A stretch of 48,179 bases of DNA from a virus. The notes under the pieces were generated by a model. That model did no database searches, was not told where the DNA came from, and saw only the letters and a program-made list of their open reading frames with translations. The translations under genes and the position numbers were made by a program. The stretch lies in the IMG/VR virus record IMGVR_UViG_3300045120_000249, positions 1 through 48,179 of that record. One strand, 5' to 3'. Of the stretch, positions 22,859 to 28,905 are shown one piece after another. Position 1 is the first letter of the stretch, and each line of letters opens with the position of its first letter.

Positions 22859-23064
22859 TGGGCCGCCTCGTCGGCGGCGGGGGCGGGGACGACCGCATGA
22901 GCCTCGAGCAGGTCGCCGACGGCTTCGGGCTCAACCTCGGCCTCGAACCAGTCGCGCGCCGCCTCGAAGCTGGGCCGCGGCAGGCCGCGCCGCGTCATCA
23001 CGGCGTCCAGCGCCTCCCAAAAGAGGCGGAAGCGGGTTAGGCGGGAGCGAGGTTCTTGCTTCAT
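22855..23064 (-). CDS. Hypothetical protein of the leftward early operon
   Basis: A 69-residue protein with a basic helical N-terminus (RSRLTRFRLFWEALDAVM) and an acidic/Ala-rich C-terminus. Second gene of the leftward operon; overlaps the regulator upstream and the zinc protein downstream by four bases. Not recognised. Confidence 0.5.
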   Translation of the reverse strand: MKQEPRSRLTRFRLFWEALDAVMTRRGLPRPSFEAARDWFEAEVEPEAVGDLLEAHAVVPAPAADEAAQ

Positions 23065-23423
23065 GATGAAGCCTCAGCGGACTGCCAACGGAAGGCGCGG
23101 TCGGACATGTCGTCGGCAATAGTCGACGCCACTTTGGCCGCCGCTGCGGGCGTCAGATGGCCGCTCCACTCGAAGCGAACGAGACTTGGGCGGGACACCC
23201 TCTGTGGGGGAGCGCCGAGACGCTCTAGCGCGGTGGGGCCGGTATCAACCCCTAAGGACCGCCCAATTTCGCAAACCCTTTGTTCGTTGGCGTGGCTCGG
23301 CAAATTCTTGCCATTGAGCCATTTGGAGAGCACCGGCTGCGATGCGCCAATTTCAGCGGCAAGCCTTTTTTGCGTCCAACTGGTGCGGTCGAGGATCGCC
23401 TGAATTTGATTTGCGAATGTCAT
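23061..23423 (-). CDS. XRE-family regulator heading the leftward operon
   Basis: A 120-residue protein with an N-terminal helix-turn-helix (SWTQKRLAAEIGASQPVLSK, then WLNGKNLPS). The C-terminal half has no clear domain. It is the first gene of the long leftward operon, and two TCAC-N5-GTGA dyads lie directly upstream (23432-23480), so it likely regulates its own operon. Cro-like or secondary repressor roles are both possible. Confidence 0.75.
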   Translation of the reverse strand: MTFANQIQAILDRTSWTQKRLAAEIGASQPVLSKWLNGKNLPSHANEQRVCEIGRSLGVDTGPTALERLGAPPQRVSRPSLVRFEWSGHLTPAAAAKVASTIADDMSDRAFRWQSAEASS

Positions 23424-23431
23424 GACGTAAC

Positions 23432-23480
23432 TTCACCATAAGTGAAATTACAATGCAAGCAGAAAAATCACTGAACGTGA
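23432..23480. promoter_or_regulatory. Two operator-like dyads upstream of the leftward operon
   Basis: TTCAC-CATAA-GTGAA (23432-23446) and TCAC-TGAAC-GTGA (23468-23480) share half-site TCAC and a five-base spacer. They are 36 bases apart, in the 84-base gap between two - strand regulator genes. The same half-sites recur at 23884-23910. This is the pattern of repressor operators around an early promoter. Confidence 0.6.
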
Positions 23481-23507
23481 GATTTTTTCCACTACCGCGT
23501 CGTGGGG

Positions 23508-23828
23508 CTAGCCGTCCGTGCCGGTTTTGGTGATCGTCTTCGCAATTTCAACGATTTGCTTTTTCTGGCCGGGCTTTGCCTGATCCCAAAGGGACCATAT
23601 AGCTTCGCCGTCCTTGGGATTGCGGATCAACAAAGACGCCGCGTCGGTCTGGAGCGCCTCAGCAATTCGCTCCAGCGTCTCCTGCGTATAACCGCGCAAT
23701 CCACGCTCCAACATGGATAGGTTGCTCGGGGCCATATCATCAAGGCGCGACGAGAGCTGCTCCAATGTCAGGTCTCGGTGTTTTCGCCATTGGCGGATGA
23801 AGGTCACTCGGTGCTGTTTTTCGCCCAT
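23508..23828 (-). CDS. CI-like XRE repressor (candidate)
   Basis: A 106-residue protein from the ATG at 23828 (MGEKQHRVTFIRQWRKHRDL); a frame extending to 23924 would cover the operators and is not used. Helix-turn-helix LTLEQLSSRLDDMAPSNLSM is followed by LERGLRGYTQETLERIAEAL. The short C-terminal part (DGEAIWSLWDQAKPGQKKQI) is common in alphaproteobacterial phage repressors without a protease domain. It is divergent from the rightward early genes, the expected place of the lysogeny repressor. Confidence 0.65.
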   Translation of the reverse strand: MGEKQHRVTFIRQWRKHRDLTLEQLSSRLDDMAPSNLSMLERGLRGYTQETLERIAEALQTDAASLLIRNPKDGEAIWSLWDQAKPGQKKQIVEIAKTITKTGTDG

Positions 23829-23873
23829 GCTTGGAATTCTTTCGCACCGGCGAAGAGCATTCCATGAGCCTTG

Positions 23874-23910
23874 AGTGAAGAAATCACTTGCGGTGACTTT
23901 CACTTTGTGA
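23874..23910. promoter_or_regulatory. Operator cluster in the divergent early promoter region
   Basis: AGTGA-AGAAA-TCACT (23874-23888), TCAC-TTGCG-GTGA (23884-23896) and TCAC-TTT-GTGA (23900-23910) follow each other between divergent regulator genes (23828 on -, 23923 on +). Overlapping half-sites of the same sequence suggest a multi-site switch like phage OR. Not tested for affinity. Confidence 0.6.
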
Positions 23911-23922
23911 GAAATTTGAGAC

Positions 23923-24132
23923 ATGACCGACGTTCATCCGCTTCGGACGTGGAGAAAAGGCCACTCGATGAGCCAAGCCACTTTGGCGAAAGAGATCGGG
24001 GTCGTTCCCACCCACATTTGCCAAATAGAACGCCGCACGCGGCTTCCGTCGCTTGCTTTGGGTGCGCGACTAGCCTCGCGCACAGGGATTCCGCTCGTCG
24101 ATTTCCTGCCTCCTGCCGATGTCGCCGCGTGA
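23923..24132 (+). CDS. XRE-family regulator, Cro-like
   Basis: A 69-residue protein, essentially only a helix-turn-helix: HPLRTWRKGHSMSQATLAKE, then IGVVPTHICQIERRTRLPS. It is the first rightward early gene, transcribed divergently from the repressor across the operator cluster, the expected place of a Cro protein. Ribosome site weak (TTTGAGAC). Confidence 0.7.
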   Translation: MTDVHPLRTWRKGHSMSQATLAKEIGVVPTHICQIERRTRLPSLALGARLASRTGIPLVDFLPPADVAA

Positions 24133-24171
24133 CCTCCTGAAGCCAAGTGCAATTCGCACATTAGGCGTCCA

Positions 24172-24363
24172 ATGGAACCTTACACCGAAGATGTCAAGTT
24201 AATTCGGAAGTCGTTGAACATGACGCAGGCTGAACTGTCCGAACGCCTTGGCATCGACAGGTCAAGCTTGGCTCACATGGAGAATGGTCGGAAGGTTCCT
24301 CGACCCGTTGAGCTCCTTCTCGCCGCGCTTGTGAACAGCCAACGTAAAGAGGTGGCCGCGTGA
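24172..24363 (+). CDS. Small XRE-family regulator
   Basis: A 63-residue helix-turn-helix protein (VKLIRKSLNMTQAELSERLG, then IDRSSLAHMENGRKVPR). Its stop overlaps the ATG... start region of the next regulator by four bases (GTGA). Second of three consecutive small XRE proteins on the + strand. Target unknown. Confidence 0.7.
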   Translation: MEPYTEDVKLIRKSLNMTQAELSERLGIDRSSLAHMENGRKVPRPVELLLAALVNSQRKEVAA

Positions 24364-24614
24364 CCCCGCGCGAGAACCTCATCGCTGCCCGCACGGAGGC
24401 GGGCCTGTCCAGGATCGCTCTTGCCCGACTGCTTGGCGTCAACCGCACCCACGTCCACCATGTCGAGGTGGGCCGCCGCAATCCCTCGGTCGCCCTCATG
24501 CGGCGCTGGGCGGTGGCTCTCCAGCCCAGTGCGCCGATCTGGTCCGCAGAGGACATCGAGCGCGTTAGCCTGCAGCTCAAGCCCGTCGCCACCAAGACGA
24601 GGCGCGCGGCATGA
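24360..24614 (+). CDS. Small XRE-family regulator
   Basis: An 84-residue protein, GTG start, with helix-turn-helix LSRIALARLLGVNRTHVHHV, then EVGRRNPSVALMRRW. C-terminal tail of about 30 residues is unstructured-looking. It overlaps the MT-A70 gene start (ATGA), so the two are coupled; it may regulate the methyltransferase or the replication genes that follow. Confidence 0.7.
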   Translation: MTPRENLIAARTEAGLSRIALARLLGVNRTHVHHVEVGRRNPSVALMRRWAVALQPSAPIWSAEDIERVSLQLKPVATKTRRAA

Positions 24615-25204
24615 GTGTCTTCGCCGACCTGCCACAAAAGCATTTTGGCGCGATCCTCGCCGACCCGCCGTGGCAGTTCAACTGCTGGGCCGATTCCGAT
24701 AAGGCGCACGGGACTGCTAACTCCCATTATTTAACTATGAACACGAATGAAATAGCCAAATTAGCGGTAGTGGAATTAGCCGCTCCCGATTGCGCGCTGT
24801 TCCTATGGGTTTGTTGGCCAAACCTCCTCGAAAGCCTGCGTGTAATCGAACATTGGGGCTTTCAATACAAGACCTGCGCGTTCTGTTGGACAAAGGGAAA
24901 CGCTCAACAACTTGAGATGTTTCAAGACCATCACGATACCTATATGGGGTTAGGTTACTGGACGCGCGCTAATTCCGAAGTTTGTCTCCTCGCCACTAGA
25001 GGTAAGCCGAAGCGGCTCAATGCCGATGTACGACAGGCCATTATTGCGCCGCGTCGGGAGCACAGCCGTAAGCCTGATGGCGTCCACAAACGCATTGAGC
25101 GCCTTGTCGTTGGCCCATACCTAGAACTTTTCGCCCGTCAGTCCCGTCCCGGCTGGGCCTCGTGGGGCAACGAGGCGACCAAGTTTGACGGAGCGGCGGC
25201 ATGA
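24611..25204 (+). CDS. MT-A70 family DNA adenine methyltransferase
   Basis: A 197-residue protein. DPPW (residues 16-19, in FGAILADPPWQF) is the MT-A70 catalytic motif; VELAAPDCALFLWVCWPNLL and CFWTKG-like FCWTKGN continue the fold, and EVCLLATRG is the usual later motif. It transfers a methyl group to adenine N6 in DNA. No cognate nuclease is adjacent as a restriction pair, so protection of phage DNA or regulation is likely. Its middle (24720-25130) is visibly less GC-rich than the neighbours. Confidence 0.87.
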   Translation: MSVFADLPQKHFGAILADPPWQFNCWADSDKAHGTANSHYLTMNTNEIAKLAVVELAAPDCALFLWVCWPNLLESLRVIEHWGFQYKTCAFCWTKGNAQQLEMFQDHHDTYMGLGYWTRANSEVCLLATRGKPKRLNADVRQAIIAPRREHSRKPDGVHKRIERLVVGPYLELFARQSRPGWASWGNEATKFDGAAA

Positions 25205-25602
25205 GCCAGCCGGCGCTGCAACTTCCCCCGGTCGAGCGCCGGCGTGACGGCAATGCTGAGGCGCGGCGGCAAGCGGCGATCGTCGAATATGTCCGCTGGG
25301 TTGCGCCGCACATCATCATCTGGGCGGTCCCGAACGGCGGCTTGCGGACCAAGAGCGAGGCGGCGCGGCTCAAGTGGACCGGGGTGCTCGCCGGCGTGCC
25401 CGATTTGACGCTGGTACTGCCGAACTGGCGATGCGCGTTCTGGGAAACCAAGACGCTGCGGGGGCGGCTCTCCAGCGACCAGCTCGCCATCCGGGCCAAG
25501 CTCGAGCGGCTCGGCCACTGTTGGGCGGTGGTGCGCGACATCGATGACGCGCGGCGCGGGCTTGCCGAACTCGGGGTCGCAACATGCGAGGCATTTGCTT
25601 GA
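25201..25602 (+). CDS. VRR-NUC domain nuclease
   Basis: A 133-residue protein. The fold is a single VRR-NUC/PD-(D/E)XK unit: WAVPNGGLRTKSEAARLKWT, GVLAGVPDLTLVLPN with the catalytic Asp, then AFWETKTLRGRLSSDQ with the Glu-x-Lys pair and the following Gln. Stand-alone VRR-NUC proteins in phages are Holliday-junction or structure-specific nucleases. Starts four bases inside the methyltransferase gene. Confidence 0.87.
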   Translation: MSQPALQLPPVERRRDGNAEARRQAAIVEYVRWVAPHIIIWAVPNGGLRTKSEAARLKWTGVLAGVPDLTLVLPNWRCAFWETKTLRGRLSSDQLAIRAKLERLGHCWAVVRDIDDARRGLAELGVATCEAFA

Positions 25603-25604
25603 CG

Positions 25605-25892
25605 ATGCAAGACCCTATCACCGCCCTGATGGAGAGCGAGGGCCTGACCTTTCCCGAGGCGGTCGAGCGGCTGGCGCGTGCGGGAGGCCTTCGCATGAAG
25701 GCGCCAAGAGACAGAAGTCCACGCGCCCGAGAGGTGAGCCGCTTGACAGAGGCGGACCTCAGGATTGTCGAGGTTCAACGTAAGGCCATCGACGAAAGAC
25801 GCCAGCGACTTGAGGCGGATTTGCGCGCCATCGAGGTGGCCGCGTTTGGGCATGCTTCCCGAATTATGGACTTTGAAATCGATCCGATCTGA
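25605..25892 (+). CDS. DnaG-like fragment fused to a helical tail
   Basis: A 95-residue protein from the ATG at 25605, two bases after the previous stop. Residues about 3-30 (ITALMESEGLTFPEAVERLA, then RAGGLRMKAP) closely follow the segment of bacterial DnaG that comes after the CHC2 zinc finger (phage-type consensus FVMxxEGLxFPEAVERLA). The zinc finger and TOPRIM domain are absent. The rest is a charged helix (RIVEVQRKAIDERRQRLEAD). It may be a relic or a small helicase/primase-interacting protein. It overlaps the replication initiator start. Confidence 0.6.
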   Translation: MQDPITALMESEGLTFPEAVERLARAGGLRMKAPRDRSPRAREVSRLTEADLRIVEVQRKAIDERRQRLEADLRAIEVAAFGHASRIMDFEIDPI

Positions 25893-26605
25893 TGAGCCTC
25901 GTGGCCGCCATACGCGACATGCTCGCCAAGGGCTTGTCCCTTGAACAGGCGCTAGCGACGGCTGAGCTCATTGAGGACCGCGAGGAAGCGCGCTTGGCTC
26001 GGAAAAAGGCCAAGGCGGCGGCGGAAGCTGAGAAAGAAAAGGTCCGCAAGCGCGACATGAACGCCGCGCGCCAAGCTCGCTATCGAGAGCGCCACCCCGA
26101 CCTTGTGGCTCAGCGTAACGCCGCGAGACGCCGCGAGACGAACGTAATCGTTACTCGCGTTACTCCCCTCAAGCAAAAAGAACCCTCTCCCCCCACACCC
26201 CCCTTACTAGAAAAACTCAACTCCCTTCCAGACTCAGCTAAAGCTGAGTCTAGTCCTCGCGCTGCAAAACAAAATGATTTCAATGAGTTGCTAGACTGGT
26301 TCGAAGCCCAGTGGAACGGCATGGCTGCGGCCTGCGGGCTCCCCAAGATCCAAGCGATGACCGACACTCGGATCAGCCACATCCGCCGCCGCGCCGACGA
26401 CCTGGTCAAGGCGCTGCGCTTCCCTGATCCGCAAAGCGGTTTCACCGAAACCTTCAACCGCATCCGCGGATCGCCGTGGCTGCGTGGGGCCAACGGACGG
26501 GCGTGGAAGGCCGACGTCGATTGGATGCTCACCGAAAGCAATTTCCTGCAAATCCACGAAGGCAAATATGCGCGGGACCAAAGACCAGAACACAACCGCC
26601 GCTAG
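25892..26605 (+). CDS. Phage replication initiator/replisome organiser
   Basis: A 237-residue protein. The N-terminal half is a strongly basic coiled region (EAEKEKVRKRDMNAARQARY) that can bind DNA, followed by a linker. The C-terminal part (SPWLRGANGRAWKADVDWML, TESNFLQIHEGKYA) is the characteristic end of lambda-O/replisome-organiser-type phage proteins. The linker DNA (26114-26250) contains an origin-like repeat cluster, as in lambda O. It overlaps 25892 upstream and the next gene downstream. Confidence 0.75.
   Translation: MSLVAAIRDMLAKGLSLEQALATAELIEDREEARLARKKAKAAAEAEKEKVRKRDMNAARQARYRERHPDLVAQRNAARRRETNVIVTRVTPLKQKEPSPPTPPLLEKLNSLPDSAKAESSPRAAKQNDFNELLDWFEAQWNGMAAACGLPKIQAMTDTRISHIRRRADDLVKALRFPDPQSGFTETFNRIRGSPWLRGANGRAWKADVDWMLTESNFLQIHEGKYARDQRPEHNRR
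26114..26250. other. Candidate replication origin inside the initiator gene
   Basis: Within the gene are AGCGTAACG (26112-26120), tandem CCGCGAGACG (26121-26130, 26131-26140), GTAA-TCG-TTAC and two direct CGTTACTC (26149-26156, 26158-26165). An A-rich and C-rich stretch then leads to a perfect inverted repeat GACTCAGCT/AGCTGAGTC (26231-26239, 26242-26250). The region between is the least GC-rich part of the gene. Iterons plus an easily opened stretch in the linker of an initiator gene is the lambda-type arrangement. Confidence 0.45.
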
Positions 26606-27182
26606 CGTCATCCCAATTGGCGCGCACGCCAGCGTTGCGCCAGCTAGCTACTACGAACTCGCCAAGCAGCACCTGCGGGCCAATGGCGGGAAGGGCGTCG
26701 TGGTGAAGGAGCGCGAGGCGCCGGAGCAATGGCGCGCCTGGTTAGCCTATTTCGCCTACCTCGACGGGCAAACCGTCCCGCGCGGCAAGAAGGCCGTGAC
26801 GTTCCAATCGCTGACCAACGGGGCGACCGTTCCGTCCGAATGGCCGCTTGAGTTCGACCTGAGCGCGCCGCCAGCCCCAGTCCGAGCGCCGCCCTCGCCG
26901 CCCATCTCGTCCGAGCGCCGCAAGCAGCTCGCCGACATGTTGCGCGGGATTGTCGCCGACATCCAACTGCGGGAGGGCCGAGCGCCAACGTGGCGCAACA
27001 TGACGGCGGCGCAGGCCGAGGGCCGGCTTGAGAAGCTCGCGGACGAGTACACTCGCATCCCGCCCACGGTCAGCACGCAGGTCATGGAAAAATACCTCAC
27101 CGACGCGCGCGGGGAGCCTATCGAGTTTGACGAAACCGCGCGTCTTGACAATTGTGTTGACGAGAAGCCGCTAATCTTCTAA
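26568..27182 (+). CDS. Hypothetical protein downstream of the initiator
   Basis: A 204-residue protein. I choose the ATG at 26568, inside the end of the initiator gene (38-base overlap). Segments QHLRANGGKGVVVKEREAPE, WRAWLAYFAYLDGQ and SERRKQLADMLRGIVADIQL suggest a soluble helical protein with a Pro-rich linker (about 105-125). No Walker motif, so it is not a DnaC/DnaB loader of the usual type. Probably a replication accessory by position. Confidence 0.55.
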   Translation: MRGTKDQNTTAASVIPIGAHASVAPASYYELAKQHLRANGGKGVVVKEREAPEQWRAWLAYFAYLDGQTVPRGKKAVTFQSLTNGATVPSEWPLEFDLSAPPAPVRAPPSPPISSERRKQLADMLRGIVADIQLREGRAPTWRNMTAAQAEGRLEKLADEYTRIPPTVSTQVMEKYLTDARGEPIEFDETARLDNCVDEKPLIF

Positions 27183-27210
27183 CTTAGGCGAGAGACATAA
27201 GGGCCTCAAA

Positions 27211-27456
27211 ATGCCGCGCATTGTTCGCATGAAGCCGTTTCACCCGCGCTACGATTTCAACACCCTCAAGCATGGCGATGCGATTGAGGTTGCGTCGAAG
27301 GCCAGCGCGCGCGAGATGTTCCGGCGATGGCGTCGCAAAACCGGCAGTTGCGCGCGGCTCGTGTCCGCCATTGAATCTCCCAACCGGCTCTATTTCCTGG
27401 ACAAAGGCCCCATTATCCACAGGGGCAGCGAGCCCCTTCGACGCGATGTCGCCTGA
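27211..27456 (+). CDS. Hypothetical basic protein
   Basis: An 81-residue protein, ATG after AAGGG. Contains FNTLKHGDAIEVASKASARE followed by MFRRWRRKTG, resembling small phage proteins that bind nucleic acid, and a C-terminal strand region (NRLYFLDKGPIIHRG). No family recognised. Its stop overlaps the next ATG. Confidence 0.5.
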   Translation: MPRIVRMKPFHPRYDFNTLKHGDAIEVASKASAREMFRRWRRKTGSCARLVSAIESPNRLYFLDKGPIIHRGSEPLRRDVA

Positions 27457-27929
27457 TGGCCGACAACCTCGAATGCTTCACCCGCGCGACCTGGAGAGCA
27501 GGAAAGCGTCACCCATGGTGCAAGCGCACGAAGCCTTACGGCGGCCGCATGCAAGCTCCCGCGGCCCTCCTGGAGGCCAGCAAGGCCACCAGGTTTGGGA
27601 CAGGCATCCATAGGATCTGCTCCGCAACCACAAGGGCAGGCCACCCTTGCGGCAACATCGCCCTCAGCGGCATGAAAGCCTGCGGATATCATGGAGGCTA
27701 CGGCCAATGGGCCAGACAGGGAAAGCTCATCCAAACGGGAAAAGCAAAGGCAAACAAAGCCGCAAAAGCCCTCAACCCAAAACCCCACATCACAAACCCA
27801 GAACTCATAGCTATCCATCAATACCAACAAGCTTCACCATGGGACCGGATCCGGCTCGCCAAAGCTTGGCAAACCCCAGCCTGGCCACACCTCATCCAAA
27901 CCCTGAAACAGCGCGCTACCGTGGCTTGA
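27456..27929 (+). CDS. HGGxSTG-type zinc protein
   Basis: A 157-residue protein. The core RICSATTRAGHPCGNIALSG, then KACGYHGGYG, matches the small phage zinc-knuckle family with a Cys-x-Ala-x-Thr-x-x-Gly-x-Pro-Cys pattern and HGG motif, often found beside small terminase genes. The C-terminal half is an Ala/Lys-rich then Trp-containing helix. The DNA of this gene's second half is strikingly A/C-rich on the + strand. It overlaps the next gene by 91 bases. Confidence 0.6.
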   Translation: MADNLECFTRATWRAGKRHPWCKRTKPYGGRMQAPAALLEASKATRFGTGIHRICSATTRAGHPCGNIALSGMKACGYHGGYGQWARQGKLIQTGKAKANKAAKALNPKPHITNPELIAIHQYQQASPWDRIRLAKAWQTPAWPHLIQTLKQRATVA

Positions 27930-28147
27930 GACTGAAGGCAGAGACCGCGTTAGAACAACTACTTAGCGAGGTTTCCGTACCTTCTAATGTAAGAGCAGCG
28001 GCCGCCCGCACCCTGCTCGAGCTGGTAGGCGCGATCGGCGCTAAGGCCCCAAAACATGAGGCGGAACAAGGGCTTGACGATAACGGCCTCGAGCCTGAGA
28101 GCCTGAGCCTGGCGGACATAGACCGGGAACTGAGGCGGCTCAGCTAG
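27839..28147 (+). CDS. Possible small terminase subunit
   Basis: A 102-residue protein from the ATG at 27839. Helical core LKAETALEQLLSEVSVPSNVRAAA, then RTLLELVGAIGA, with an acidic C-terminus (PESLSLADIDRELRRLS), like short TerS proteins that end in an acidic TerL-binding tail. A helix-turn-helix is not clear. The repeats right behind it (28147-28169) might be its binding site. TerL lies 12.7 kb away, so this is tentative. Confidence 0.45.
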   Translation: MGPDPARQSLANPSLATPHPNPETARYRGLRLKAETALEQLLSEVSVPSNVRAAAARTLLELVGAIGAKAPKHEAEQGLDDNGLEPESLSLADIDRELRRLS

Positions 28148-28169
28148 TTGGTACATCCGTTGGTACATC
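28147..28169. repeat. Direct repeat GTTGGTACATC x2
   Basis: Two exact 11-bp copies at 28147-28157 and 28159-28169 start at the stop codon of the possible TerS gene. The next 50 bases are non-coding. Candidate pac/cos or regulator site. Confidence 0.5.
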
Positions 28170-28221
28170 TCGGGCCATCGATGATGCAGAGCCTGCAATA
28201 TCAATAGCTTATCACCTCAAT

Positions 28222-28620
28222 GTGAGTGCTGCCCAGGGCACCTCATCGCTGGCTGACGGGCTCAATTACCCCTCCGGCCCCTCCGCCTGGGGCGCTCCAG
28301 CCAGTGCCATGCCCCCACCCAAAAATTTTGCCCTGCGTGGGGAATTGACGTCTGCGAAGACTTACGCTCTAACGTTAGTAAGACATGGAGAGACTAACGT
28401 GGCATTTTGCGGGGAATGCGGGCGTTTTCATATGCCCATGGAGGTTTGTGGGAAGGATACGTTGGAGGGACTGTCGCATACGTTGCGGCAGGTGAGGGAT
28501 CGGCTGAAGGGGGGTGAGGTTGGGGCGACGAAGGCTTCTGGCTTTGATCGGGTAGCGTACCAGAGGGCGTACATGCGGGGTTGGCGGGAGCGTCGGAAGG
28601 GGTTGAAGGGGAAGGTCTGA
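28222..28620 (+). CDS. Hypothetical protein with CxxC...C knuckle
   Basis: A 132-residue frame. The GTG at 28222 has no good ribosome site, and an in-frame ATG at 28309 is an alternative. The conserved-looking part is C-terminal: CGECGRFHMPMEVCGKDTLE, then a basic segment (YQRAYMRGWRERRKGLKG). The DNA is strongly G/T-rich from about 28390. Function unknown. Confidence 0.5.
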   Translation: MSAAQGTSSLADGLNYPSGPSAWGAPASAMPPPKNFALRGELTSAKTYALTLVRHGETNVAFCGECGRFHMPMEVCGKDTLEGLSHTLRQVRDRLKGGEVGATKASGFDRVAYQRAYMRGWRERRKGLKGKV

Positions 28621-28820
28621 TGGGTGACGGGGATAAGGTTGGGTTAGGACTTGATCCTCGGGAGTATGTAGCGCCTGAGCCGCCTGTTCCGGCTGGGCCG
28701 CGGCGGGTAGGTTGGCGGGCTAAGATTGGGGCGGTGCGGCCTTGGGAGGCTGAGGGGGTATCGCGTGGGGAGTGGTATCGGCGTCGGGGTTTGTTGAAGT
28801 CTTCTTCGAAAGCCTCTTAA
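28620..28820 (+). CDS. Small basic protein
   Basis: A 66-residue protein; the ATG at 28620 overlaps the previous stop (TGATG). Pro/Gly/Arg-rich with EGVSRGEWYRRRGLLKSSSK, which resembles a short AT-hook-free DNA-binding tail seen in homing or primase-associated proteins. Not recognised. Same G/T-rich composition as 28222-28620. Confidence 0.45.
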   Translation: MGDGDKVGLGLDPREYVAPEPPVPAGPRRVGWRAKIGAVRPWEAEGVSRGEWYRRRGLLKSSSKAS

Positions 28821-28905
28821 CCTTGAAGGGGTGGGGGAAAGGCGGTAGGCTGGTTGACTTGCCGTAGGCCGCCTCGGCAGCGGGTTGAGCTGGGTATAGC
28901 TCCCC

